A stretch of DNA of 13,980 nucleotides from JBPRGH01 sp051418055 (GTDB taxonomy: Bacteria; Bacteroidota; Bacteroidia; Cytophagales; Cyclobacteriaceae), in the NCBI GenBank assembly GCA_051418055.1, contig JBPRGH010000022.1, positions 1 through 13,980 on the forward strand, in the 5' to 3' direction. The number at the start of each line of letters is the position of its first letter. Within the stretch, counting starts at the first letter, position 1. Below are positions 1-6,942 of the stretch, piece by piece. The notes below the pieces were generated by a model. That model saw only the letters and a list, made by a program, of their open reading frames with translations. It did not search any database and was not told the origin of the DNA. A program made the translations under genes and the position numbers.

Positions 1-1043
1 TAAAAAAGTTGCTTTCTCACTGCGCCTAATACTTTACGCATACCTACTTCTTTAGCCCTGTCCGCAGAGCGAGCTGTGGCCAGATTCATATAGTTGATAC
101 AGGCAACGATTAAAATGAGAACTGCAATAGAAATAAAGACATAGATATATTTTATATCAGCATTTCCTTCATTCGTCCATTGCACCTCGGTATCGAAATG
201 CATATCTGTCATGGCTGTAAAAAAAGGGGTGACTTCAACAGGAGCATTGAGACGCTGAATTACTTCTGTTATAATACCCTGAAGATCCTGCTGTACATCC
301 TCCAATACTGCAGGATCCTTTACGACAATATATGATTGAAAGGGTCTCGATTCAGGTGGCCCAAGTGCTGTCATGCTCACATCATAATTTTCCATAAAAG
401 GTTTTAATGTTAGCATGTTTACAAGGTACTTCGGCCGTATATGTGAACCCGAAGGATAATCATCCATTACTGCAGATACAGTTAATTCAATTTCTTTGCC
501 ATTAGTGATGAATGAATGTTTCAGGCTTAACCCTTTCCCGATAGGATCCTCATCTCCAAATAATTGCTTTGCAGCCGATTTTGAAATAACAATATTATTT
601 GCCTTTTCCAGAGCTTTATCTTTGTTTCCTTTAATTACAGGAAAATGCAAAACCTCCTGAAAACTGGCATTTACCCAATAAAGCTCCTCCGTTAAAATTA
701 TTTTATCTATTGCTTTATAATGCAGAGAGGTTGGCATTCCATACCACATTAATCCGGTGCCCGCTTCCACTCCCTCATACTTATCTACCAGGTACTGAAC
801 CCAACCGGCAGGGACTTGCGTCATGTGATTTGAACCTGCATTCTCTTCTTTTACGGTTAATCCAATGCGATATGTCTTTTCACTCTTAGGATGAACCTGA
901 TCAAAAGATAATTCATCATGTACGTAGAGAAAGATAAGAATGGCTGCGAAAAGCCCAACGGAAAGACCTAAAACATTAATGAAGGTGTACCCCAGGCTAT
1001 TCTTAATATTCCTTAAGGTAAGGCGCAGGAAATTGGATATCAT
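1..1043 (-). CDS. ABC transporter permease, FtsX/MacB family, N-terminal part (cut by window edge)
   Basis: Seen: an open frame runs from the ATG at 1043 to the left edge (347 complete codons, no stop). It starts MISNFLRLTLRNIKNSLGYT, followed by a membrane segment at about residues 18-41 and a long extracytoplasmic stretch (about 42-290). A second membrane segment lies at about 297-317, and KEVGMRKVLGA follows at 331-341. Known: this order (membrane anchor, MacB periplasmic core domain, FtsX domain opening with the RxKEVGxRKVLGA signature) is typical of Bacteroidota permeases of about 800 residues with two FtsX halves. They work with a separate ATPase in efflux, lipoprotein or peptide handling, or envelope stress, so the substrate cannot be read from this part. 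The missing C-terminal half lies beyond position 1. A terminator at 1197-1230 separates it from the upstream gene, so its promoter should lie in 1044-1196, where a heptamer repeat is found. Family is confident; substrate unknown. Confidence 0.9.
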   Translation of the reverse strand, partial: MISNFLRLTLRNIKNSLGYTFINVLGLSVGLFAAILIFLYVHDELSFDQVHPKSEKTYRIGLTVKEENAGSNHMTQVPAGWVQYLVDKYEGVEAGTGLMWYGMPTSLHYKAIDKIILTEELYWVNASFQEVLHFPVIKGNKDKALEKANNIVISKSAAKQLFGDEDPIGKGLSLKHSFITNGKEIELTVSAVMDDYPSGSHIRPKYLVNMLTLKPFMENYDVSMTALGPPESRPFQSYIVVKDPAVLEDVQQDLQGIITEVIQRLNAPVEVTPFFTAMTDMHFDTEVQWTNEGNADIKYIYVFISIAVLILIVACINYMNLATARSADRAKEVGMRKVLGAVRKQLF

Positions 1044-1120
1044 TATCGTGGGTTTAGATAATCAATATACGAAATTTTATATTTTTCGTTACTATCTTCC
1101 CATTAGAAGTTTATAAGTTG

Positions 1121-1162
1121 GTTCTTTGTTCCTGGTTCCTGGTTCCTGGTTGGTGGTTAGTT
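1121..1162. repeat. Degenerate heptamer tandem repeat (GTTCCTG-type), six units
   Basis: On the + strand the units read GTTCTTT, GTTCCTG three times, GTTGGTG and GTTAGTT, in one unbroken 7-base phase. The block lies 78 bases upstream of the permease start (minus strand), between that gene and the terminator of the CHRD gene. Its first units match the head of the array at 13907-13976. No function is known to me. Confidence 0.85.
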
Positions 1163-1196
1163 TTTAGGTATTTAATTGCCCAATGCTCGAAAAGAT

Positions 1197-1230
1197 ATTG
1201 GCAGTAGGCAAAAATTTACCTGCTGCCAAT
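1197..1230 (-). terminator. Hairpin terminator of the CHRD lipoprotein gene
   Basis: The arms ATTGGCAGTAGG (1197-1208) and CCTGCTGCCAAT (1219-1230) pair over 12 positions with a single G-T wobble, around a 10-base loop. On the minus strand the hairpin starts 8 bases after the stop codon of the CHRD gene and is followed by ATCTTTTC, a modest T tract. This fits an intrinsic terminator separating that gene from the permease gene. Confidence 0.75.
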
Positions 1231-1238
1231 TATTTTTA

Positions 1239-2420
1239 TTACTGTATATTCCCCTGGGCAAGGATTACATCTAATTCAGAATTCGATTTATGCACTTTGA
1301 TATGACCCGGATAAATGATTAAATCTGAATAATTAACAGCAAGTCCGTCATCAAAATTATCTACTTCCGTAAAACCTGATCCGGATTCGACAGAGTTTAA
1401 TGAAATAACTACCGGACCACCTGTGGAGACGCTATTTTGATGTATATGTGCCGGGTGTGAAGAACCATCAGCTACTCCTGCTACTTTAATTAATACCAGT
1501 GTGGTACCATCATTTCTTTCATAAAATGTTGCTACCCCGGCAACACCTGAACTATTAACTTCATTAAGTGCAAATTCTGTCGAATTCCCGGTAAATTCAT
1601 TAGCACCTATATCACCTGCAGCTATTACTGAAAGATCGTCAGCGCTTCTATGTACATTAATATGGCCTTTATATTCGATCAGCTCACTATAGCTGATTGC
1701 GGTGCCATCATCCAGCTGAGCTACATTAGTCCGTGTCCATTCACCCTCAATTACATTTAATGTAATAGCAATAGGGCCACCTATGGCTACTGAATTATCA
1801 TGAATATGATTTGGATGTGCTGTATCGAAAGAACCGAAATATTGAATTTCAACAAGGGTTTCGCCATTTTCCCTTTCCTTAAAAGCCACATTTGCTAAAG
1901 CATCATTTGGATTTTGGGGATCAAAAAGCTGATAAAATTCTGCATTTCCTGTTAGTGCATTTTGTCCCATATCTCCCTGAGCCAGTAAAACATCTAATTC
2001 TGTTTCGCTTTTATGTACATTAATATATCCGTCAAAATTCGTTAATTCTTCAAAACCTATTGAATTGCCTGCATCAGTCTGAGTAATTATTGTTTCACTC
2101 TGTCCTGTTGAACCATCTACAGGTGTCAGTGAAATAGCTATATCACCTCCCATCGATGCCGTACCCTGATGAATATGTGCCGGATGTGTATTTCCAGCTG
2201 TTGTCCTGGACATTATCAGCCTTACCAAAATAGAGCCATCATTACGTTCTGCAAATAAAGCCATCCCCTCAATATCTGAACCATCAACCTCAAATAGCGG
2301 AAAACTTACTTCATTTCCGGTAAAACCTACCACATCATCATCATCATCGCATGATGAAAAAGATATTAAACCTACAATTAGAAAAAGATAAAGAATATTC
2401 GCCCTCATAATCATGTCCAT
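1239..2420 (-). CDS. Lipoprotein with three CHRD-like domain repeats
   Basis: Seen: 393 residues. The N-terminus is hydrophobic and ends in a lipobox, ISFSSC, with the lipid-carrying cysteine at 24, followed directly by five aspartates encoded by a (ATC)5 run on the + strand (2334-2348). Three repeats of about 120 residues follow. Each has an HP(A/N)HIH motif (79-84, 202-207, 322-327) and, about 50 residues later, a GxIxVH motif (131-136, 252-257, 372-377). Known: paired HxHIH and VH motifs are typical of the CHRD domain, first described in chordin and common in bacterial secreted proteins of unknown role. Acidic residues just after the lipidated cysteine are linked to surface export of Bacteroidota lipoproteins. 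Inference: a surface-exposed, perhaps metal-binding protein, since the repeated histidines resemble ligands. Start uncertain: ATGs at 2420, 2414 and 2408 are all in frame, and the last gives the most typical signal peptide (MRANILYL...). Transcribed alone, with its own terminator. Confidence 0.85.
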   Translation of the reverse strand: MDMIMRANILYLFLIVGLISFSSCDDDDDVVGFTGNEVSFPLFEVDGSDIEGMALFAERNDGSILVRLIMSRTTAGNTHPAHIHQGTASMGGDIAISLTPVDGSTGQSETIITQTDAGNSIGFEELTNFDGYINVHKSETELDVLLAQGDMGQNALTGNAEFYQLFDPQNPNDALANVAFKERENGETLVEIQYFGSFDTAHPNHIHDNSVAIGGPIAITLNVIEGEWTRTNVAQLDDGTAISYSELIEYKGHINVHRSADDLSVIAAGDIGANEFTGNSTEFALNEVNSSGVAGVATFYERNDGTTLVLIKVAGVADGSSHPAHIHQNSVSTGGPVVISLNSVESGSGFTEVDNFDDGLAVNYSDLIIYPGHIKVHKSNSELDVILAQGNIQ

Positions 2421-2697
2421 TTATAGTTACCCTTCTAACTCTAAATAATCAATGGCGAAAAAATGTTATTAAAAATTACTGATAAATTTTCTGCTCCTGA
2501 AGCACCTTTATTCCTACGCCATAAGGTACATTACAATAACACAACTGCTTATTACAGAAACAAAATAAATTAAAGAATACGCAATCTTTTTAATCATCTC
2601 AACAAATCATTTATAATGTCAAAAAAATAACATTGAGATATACAATTTTGGAAGGCATTAGTTTATTGAAAAGGATAAAAAAAGTCTATATATAGCA
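2421..2697. other. Gene-free upstream region of the CHRD gene
   Basis: About 280 AT-rich bases upstream of the CHRD gene. No convincing open frame, RNA gene or repeat was found. I looked for the minus-strand form of the Bacteroidota -7 box (CAAAnnTA on this strand) and found no exact match, so the promoter of the CHRD gene is not located. Confidence 0.5.
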
Positions 2698-2732
2698 AAA
2701 GCCCCGTAGCAGATAATATCCTACGGGGCTTT
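2698..2732 (-). terminator. Strong hairpin terminator of lpdA
   Basis: A perfect 12-bp stem, AAAGCCCCGTAG (2698-2709) with CTACGGGGCTTT (2721-2732), and an 11-base loop. Read on the minus strand it begins 24 bases after the lpdA stop and ends in a TTTT tract. On the + strand it is also followed by T-rich sequence, so it could work both ways, though no plus-strand gene enters it. Confidence 0.9.
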
Positions 2733-2756
2733 CTTTATTAACCTCTTTTTATGCTT

Positions 2757-4151
2757 TTATATATGGATCACCTCTCCATATGCAGCTGCAGCAGCTTCCA
2801 TAACAGCTTCAGACATTGTAGGGTGAGGATGAACAGTTTTAATGATCTCATGACCTGTGGTTTCCAGTTTTCTTGCTGCTACAACTTCAGCAATCATCTC
2901 TGTAACATTAGCACCTATCATATGAGCGCCAAGCCATTCGCCATATTTCGCATCGAAAATAACTTTCACAAAACCATCTTTCGCACCTGCAGCACTTGCC
3001 TTACCAGATGCACTGAAAGGAAATTTGCCAACTTTTATTTCATAGCCGGCTGCTTTCGCTTTTTCTTCAGTAAACCCTACAGAGGCGATCTCCGGACTAC
3101 AATAAGTACACCCCGGCACATTATTATAATCCAGTGGCTCAGGATTTTGACCTGCTATTTTCTCTACACAGATAATACCTTCCGCTGATGCTACGTGAGC
3201 CAGCGCCGGTCCCATCACGATATCACCAATAGCATACACACCATCAATATTAGTTTTGTAGAAAGGATCTACCAGTACCTTCCCTTTATCCTGCTTAACA
3301 CCAGTTTCCTCGAGTCCAAGATTTTCAAGGTTTGTAGTTATTCCTACAGCAGAAAGCACTATATCGCAATCTATCTGCTCCTCCCCTTTCTTTGTTTTTA
3401 CAGTTACTTTACAGCCCTTGCCTTTTGTGTCAACCTTTGTCACTTCACTGGAAGTCATTATCTTCATTCCGGCTTTTTTGAATGTTCTTTCAAGCTGTTT
3501 TGAAACATCCTCATCCTCCACAGGAACAATCCTCGGAAGGAATTCAACAATAGTTACTTCAACACCCAGTGTACTGTAGAAATAGGCAAATTCAACACCA
3601 ATGGCCCCTGAACCTACAACTACCATCTTCTTTGGAAGTTTATCCAAAACCATGGCCTGACGATAACCAATGATCTTCTTTCCATCTATCGGAAGTGCGG
3701 GTAATTCACGAGAGCGGGCTCCCGTTGCCAGCATTATATGATCAGCGCTGTATTCAGTAATTTTACCCTCTGAATCCTTTACCTCTACCTTTTTACCTTT
3801 TTTCAGCTTACCGGTACCCATTATGGCATCGATCTTATTCTTTTTGAACAGGAAATTAATCCCTTTGCTCATGCCATCTGCCACTCCACGGCTTCTTTTG
3901 ATCATTCCATCAAAATCGACGCTGGCATCCTTTACATTAATACCATAGTCGCTGGCATGCTGGATATATTCAAAAACATTTGCGCTCTTTAATAAGGCTT
4001 TGGTAGGGATACAACCCCAGTTCAGACATATACCTCCTAATGATTCACGCTCTACAACTCCTACTTTCATTCCAAGCTGTGAAGCACGAATGGCGGCAAC
4101 ATATCCACCGGGCCCGCTACCAATAACTATCAGATCATATTTTTTTGACAT
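2757..4151 (-). CDS. lpdA: Dihydrolipoyl dehydrogenase (E3 subunit)
   Basis: FAD-dependent enzyme that reoxidises the dihydrolipoyl groups of 2-oxoacid dehydrogenase complexes (pyruvate, 2-oxoglutarate, branched-chain) and of the glycine cleavage system, passing electrons to NAD+ in the cytoplasm. Seen in the 464-residue product: FAD-binding GSGPGG at 11-16; the redox-active disulfide in GGICLNWGCIPTK (C42, C47); NAD-binding GSGAIG at 180-185; the second FAD contact YAIGD at 306-310; and the C-terminal interface motif HPHPTMSE with catalytic H443 and E448. Full length for the family. Start: a TTG at 4178 could extend the frame by nine codons, but the ATG at 4151 (MSKKYDLIVIGSG) matches the family start, and the TTG lies inside a promoter-like box. 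No E1 or E2 gene is adjacent, so the enzyme is encoded away from its complexes. Divergent from fabG; ends in a strong terminator. Confidence 0.97.
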   Translation of the reverse strand: MSKKYDLIVIGSGPGGYVAAIRASQLGMKVGVVERESLGGICLNWGCIPTKALLKSANVFEYIQHASDYGINVKDASVDFDGMIKRSRGVADGMSKGINFLFKKNKIDAIMGTGKLKKGKKVEVKDSEGKITEYSADHIMLATGARSRELPALPIDGKKIIGYRQAMVLDKLPKKMVVVGSGAIGVEFAYFYSTLGVEVTIVEFLPRIVPVEDEDVSKQLERTFKKAGMKIMTSSEVTKVDTKGKGCKVTVKTKKGEEQIDCDIVLSAVGITTNLENLGLEETGVKQDKGKVLVDPFYKTNIDGVYAIGDIVMGPALAHVASAEGIICVEKIAGQNPEPLDYNNVPGCTYCSPEIASVGFTEEKAKAAGYEIKVGKFPFSASGKASAAGAKDGFVKVIFDAKYGEWLGAHMIGANVTEMIAEVVAARKLETTGHEIIKTVHPHPTMSEAVMEAAAAAYGEVIHI

Positions 4152-4175
4152 AGTAAATGCATTTTTAACCGGTTG

Positions 4176-4202
4176 CAAATTTAACCCAAATGACTTTACA
4201 AA
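4176..4202 (-). promoter_or_regulatory. Candidate lpdA promoter
   Basis: On the minus strand TAAATTTG (4183-4176) matches the Bacteroidota -7 consensus TAnnTTTG exactly. A TTTG (4202-4199) lies upstream with a 15-base spacer, shorter than the usual 19 or so, so only the -7 box is persuasive. Transcription would start roughly 18 bases before the ATG at 4151, which supports that start codon. Confidence 0.45.
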
Positions 4203-4264
4203 AAAATGATTAGGGGATGAGCTTGTATAAAGGTGTTTATATAATATTTTAAAAATTAAGCTAA

Positions 4265-4287
4265 TTACAGTAACAATATCCCTGTAA
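4265..4287. repeat. Short inverted repeat upstream of the fabG promoter
   Basis: TTACAG (4265-4270) and CTGTAA (4282-4287) form a perfect 6-bp inverted repeat with an 11-base spacer. It sits across the expected -33 region of the candidate fabG promoter, where an operator would be. At this length in AT-rich DNA it may be chance. Confidence 0.25.
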
Positions 4288-4302
4288 AATGATTAAAATT
4301 GA

Positions 4303-4310
4303 TAATTTTG
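4303..4310 (+). promoter_or_regulatory. Candidate fabG -7 promoter box
   Basis: TAATTTTG matches TAnnTTTG exactly and ends 29 bases before the fabG ATG, giving a short leader. No TTTG is found at the usual distance upstream, so the -33 element is missing or weak. Confidence 0.45.
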
Positions 4311-4339
4311 AATCTTTCATTCAACTTAACCGATAATTC

Positions 4340-5086
4340 ATGAAACTACTTGAAGGAAAAACAGCTTTAATAACAGGAGCCTCAAAAGGAATAGGAAAAG
4401 CCATTGCTGAAAGATTTGCTGAGCATGGTGCTAATGTTGCATTCACCTTTTTATCGAGTGTAGAAAAAGGGCAAGCGCTGGAGAAAGAACTGGAAAAGTT
4501 TGGTGGCAAAGTTAAAGGCTATAGATCTGATGCCTCAGATTTTGCTGCTGCAGAACAATTGATAAATGATGTAGTCAATGATTTTGGTTCGTTGGATATA
4601 TTAGTAAACAATGCTGGCATTACACAGGATAACCTGCTAATGCGAATTACAGAAGAAAGCTGGGACCAGGTGATCAACATAAACCTTAAAAGCTGCTTCA
4701 ATACGGTTAAGGCTGCAACAAGGACATTCATGAAGCAGAAAAGCGGCTCGATTATAAATATGTCATCCGTTGTCGGTATTAAAGGAAATGCCGGCCAGGC
4801 AAATTACTCTGCATCTAAAGCCGGTATTATTGGATTTACAAAATCTGTCGCTCTTGAGTATGGATCCAGAAATATACGATGTAATGCCATTGCCCCGGGA
4901 TTTATTGAAACAGAGATGACGGATAAGCTGGATGAAAAAACAGTTCAGGGATGGAGAGATGCTATTCCATTGCGCCGTGGTGGAAAACCGGAAGATGTAG
5001 CGGATGCCTGTGTGTTCCTGGGAAGCGATCTTTCTACCTATGTTACGGGCCAGGTGATCCAGGTTGACGGGGGTATGTTGACGTAG
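4340..5086 (+). CDS. fabG: 3-oxoacyl-[acyl-carrier-protein] reductase
   Basis: NADPH-dependent reduction of 3-oxoacyl-ACP to 3-hydroxyacyl-ACP in the fatty acid elongation cycle; cytoplasmic, normally a tetramer. Seen: 248 residues, the usual length for FabG. It has the nucleotide-binding TGASKGIG (12-19), NNAG (90-93), and the short-chain dehydrogenase tetrad N115, S143, Y156 and K160 in MSSVVG and QANYSASK. It also has the FabG-like stretch CNAIAPGFIETEMTDKL and the C-terminal GQVIQVDGGM. The agreement through SSVVGxxGNxGQANYxAxKAG favours FabG over the many other reductases of this superfamily, but with no fab genes beside it a paralogue acting on another 3-oxoacyl substrate is possible. 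Single gene, divergent from lpdA and convergent with the threonine aldolase. No hairpin terminator follows; a heptamer-repeat block begins right after the stop codon. Confidence 0.93.
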   Translation: MKLLEGKTALITGASKGIGKAIAERFAEHGANVAFTFLSSVEKGQALEKELEKFGGKVKGYRSDASDFAAAEQLINDVVNDFGSLDILVNNAGITQDNLLMRITEESWDQVININLKSCFNTVKAATRTFMKQKSGSIINMSSVVGIKGNAGQANYSASKAGIIGFTKSVALEYGSRNIRCNAIAPGFIETEMTDKLDEKTVQGWRDAIPLRRGGKPEDVADACVFLGSDLSTYVTGQVIQVDGGMLT

Positions 5087-5135
5087 GAGTTTAGTTCAAA
5101 GTTTAAAGTTCAAAGTTTAAGGTTTAAAGTTTAAT
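5087..5135. repeat. Heptamer tandem repeat (GTTTAAA-type), seven units
   Basis: Seven 7-base units in one phase follow the fabG stop codon immediately: GAGTTTA, GTTCAAA, GTTTAAA, GTTCAAA, GTTTAAG, GTTTAAA, GTTTAAT. Most variation is T/C at the fourth position, similar to the T/C variation of the heptamers at 1121 and 13907. Two units, GTTCAGA and GTTTAGT, recur at 5198-5211 and overlap the stop codon of the aldolase gene. Confidence 0.85.
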
Positions 5136-5190
5136 TCTTTACTCTGTACCCTATGCTCCATGCTCATACTCAATATTCTATGCTCTTTGG
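5136..5190. repeat. Degenerate heptamer repeat (TCTATGC-type)
   Basis: About eight units with consensus near TCTATGC: TCTTTAC, TCTGTAC, CCTATGC, TCCATGC, TCATAC (one base short), TCAATAT, TCTATGC, TCTTTGG. It directly follows the GTTTAAA-type block, so two unrelated heptamer families sit side by side in this convergent gap. Confidence 0.65.
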
Positions 5191-5206
5191 CAATTAAGTT
5201 CAGAGT

Positions 5207-6229
5207 TTAGTAATTAATCTCTCTTAGAATTCTAATCGTTTTTTCCAGCATATCATCATCAAAATCGAGATGGGTAACAAAACGTATTTCATGCTTGCCA
5301 AAGGGAACAGCAAGTATTCCATGGGATTTTAGTATCTCAAGGAATTTTACTGAAGTTTGTCCACCCGCTAATTTAAAGATGACAATATTAGTTTCTACCG
5401 GCAGCACCTCTTCTACAAATGCTCTTCCTTGCAAAGCCTCCGCCAGTTTTTCAGCCTTTAAATGATCCTCTCTTAATCTTCCCAGATGATTATCCAGTGC
5501 ATAGATCCCTGCAGCCGCCAGATATCCCCCCTGGCGCATGCCTCCACCAAAAACTTTACGCATTCTTCGTGCTTTTTTTTCAAGCTCTTTTTTTACGAGT
5601 AAAACAGAGCCCACAGGCGCTCCTAACCCCTTCGATAAACAGATGGATATCGTGTCGAAATGCTTCCCATACTCTGCTGCATTATCACCTGTAGCAACTA
5701 ATGCATTAAATACCCTTGCGCCATCGAGGTGAAGCTTTAAACCTTTATTTCTGCATAGCTCACTGATTTTCGCTATTTCATCGAGCGTATAGCAGCTGCC
5801 GCCTGCTTTATTTACTGTATTTTCCAGCTCAACAAGAGTAGTAGCTGGAAAATGTATATCATCGGCATTTATATTCTCTTCTATATCCTGTACAGATAAT
5901 TTACCACGATCACCTTTTAATAGCTTAAATGACAGTCCGCTATTTCCGGCAGCCCCTCCGCCTTCATATTTATATATATGCGAGCCCTCATAGCAGATCA
6001 CCTCATCGCAATGATTGGTCAATATATTGATCCCAATTTGATTTGTCATAGTGCCGGAAGGACAGTAAACCGCGTGATCCATACCAAACATTGCCGCACA
6101 TTTCTCCTCAAGTTTTGTAATAGTAGGATCTTCCCCGAAAACATCATCACCTACTTCAGCTTTCATCATAGCCTCCAGCATAGGTTTTGTAGGTTTTGTT
6201 ACGGTATCGCTTCTTAAATCAATGATCAT
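5207..6229 (-). CDS. ltaE: Low-specificity L-threonine aldolase
   Basis: PLP enzyme of the cytoplasm that cleaves L-threonine or L-allo-threonine to glycine and acetaldehyde. Seen: 340 residues, as expected for the family. It starts with the characteristic MIIDLRSDTVTKPTKPM, then VGDDVFGEDPT (26-36). H84 in EGSHIY should stack on the cofactor, D169 in HLDGAR should hold the pyridine nitrogen, and K200 in ICLSKGLGAPVGS should form the Schiff base. The start is fixed by DLRSDT, which lies at the very N-terminus in relatives. Stereo-preference cannot be judged from the sequence. Single gene, divergent from the DUF421 gene. Its stop codon lies inside a heptamer-repeat unit, and no hairpin terminator was found. 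Glycine cleavage also needs the lipoamide dehydrogenase encoded two genes away, but nothing shows that the two genes are linked in function. Confidence 0.95.
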   Translation of the reverse strand: MIIDLRSDTVTKPTKPMLEAMMKAEVGDDVFGEDPTITKLEEKCAAMFGMDHAVYCPSGTMTNQIGINILTNHCDEVICYEGSHIYKYEGGGAAGNSGLSFKLLKGDRGKLSVQDIEENINADDIHFPATTLVELENTVNKAGGSCYTLDEIAKISELCRNKGLKLHLDGARVFNALVATGDNAAEYGKHFDTISICLSKGLGAPVGSVLLVKKELEKKARRMRKVFGGGMRQGGYLAAAGIYALDNHLGRLREDHLKAEKLAEALQGRAFVEEVLPVETNIVIFKLAGGQTSVKFLEILKSHGILAVPFGKHEIRFVTHLDFDDDMLEKTIRILREINY

Positions 6230-6289
6230 TGGTACAAGATTTAAAGTATTAGATTGTCAGATAAATATTATCAAATATGACTGGTTCAA

Positions 6290-6319
6290 CAAATTTAATA
6301 GGGATGCAGTTAAAGACAA
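6290..6319 (-). promoter_or_regulatory. Candidate promoter of the threonine aldolase gene
   Basis: On the minus strand TTG (6319-6317), a 19-base spacer and TAAATTTG (6297-6290) fit the Bacteroidota -33/-7 pattern. The -7 octamer is the same as that proposed for lpdA. The leader would be about 55 bases. Confidence 0.45.
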
Positions 6320-6336
6320 TATAAAATGTCAAACAA

Positions 6337-6849
6337 ATGGAAAAGTTAAATTTTGATCATATTACACTTGTTATAGTCACTGCATCAGTTTCTTACATTG
6401 CCATAATTGTTTTAGTTAGACTCTATGGATTGCGAAGTTTTTCTAAAATGTCCAGCTTTGATTTTGCCATGACAGTAGCAATAGGCTCCATGGTAGCATC
6501 TGCTTCTATAAGCACTAAGCCTTTACTAGTAGAAGGCGTTGTAGGCCTTGGCACTATTTTTATACTACAAGCCGTTTTTGGCTACTTCCGGAGCAGGTCT
6601 AAAAAATTTCATAATCTTATTGATAATACTCCTATCCTCCTAATGGTGGATGGTTTTATACTGGAAAACAATCTTGAAATATGTCAGGTAAGCAAAGAAG
6701 ATCTATATGCAAAACTGAGAGAAGCCAATGTATATAAGTTTTCACAGGTAAAAGCAGTGATAATGGAGACAACAGGTGACATTTCTGTTATACATGCAGA
6801 AGACAACCTTCCTATTGAAAAAGAATTGCTCGAAGGGGTGATGAGGTGA
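6337..6849 (+). CDS. DUF421 family membrane protein (YetF-like)
   Basis: Seen: 170 residues with three hydrophobic segments at about 10-29, 42-60 and 66-84. Between the first two is the family-like stretch RLYGLRSFSKMSSFDFAMTVAIGS. A soluble C-terminal domain (about 95-160) follows, with DNTPILLMVDGFILENNL, the SKEDLYAKLREANV helix and the VKAVIMETTGDISVI strand. Known: this is the organisation of the DUF421 family (Bacillus YetF and relatives), inner-membrane proteins of poorly known role with the C-terminal domain in the cytoplasm. The length is within the family range. A run of A residues precedes the ATG, with no Shine-Dalgarno sequence, as is usual in this phylum. Single gene, convergent with the DinB-like gene. 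No function can be assigned beyond the family. Confidence 0.88.
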   Translation: MEKLNFDHITLVIVTASVSYIAIIVLVRLYGLRSFSKMSSFDFAMTVAIGSMVASASISTKPLLVEGVVGLGTIFILQAVFGYFRSRSKKFHNLIDNTPILLMVDGFILENNLEICQVSKEDLYAKLREANVYKFSQVKAVIMETTGDISVIHAEDNLPIEKELLEGVMR

Positions 6850-6910
6850 ACATGCTAATGATTAAACGGAATTAATTTTCTTCATAAATCATTATCATAA
6901 TATAAATTAG

Positions 6911-6940
6911 AAATGCCCCGGATCATTAATTTGCGCATTT
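6911..6940. terminator. Weak possible terminator between convergent genes
   Basis: AAATGC (6911-6916) can pair with GCATTT (6935-6940) over six bases, and TTT follows on the + strand. The 18-base loop is large and the stem weak. It is the only hairpin I see in the 93-bp gap between the convergent DUF421 and DinB-like genes. Confidence 0.25.
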
Positions 6941-6942
6941 TT

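Noticed and set aside
1069..1089. Hairpin ACGAAA/TTTCGT upstream of the permease gene as a terminator or operator
   Set aside because: Only six AT-rich pairs and no T tract in a useful place; easily chance.
2757..3503. Plus-strand open frames inside lpdA (145 and 102 codons)
   Set aside because: They are antisense shadows of a clear enzyme gene, with cysteine- and serine-rich translations and no recognisable domain.
5419..6217. Plus-strand open frames inside the threonine aldolase gene
   Set aside because: Antisense to strongly conserved PLP-enzyme motifs; no domain or plausible start context.
2757..6229. An lpdA-ltaE glycine-metabolism operon
   Set aside because: The genes are separated by fabG on the opposite strand, with separate promoter-like boxes, so they cannot be co-transcribed.
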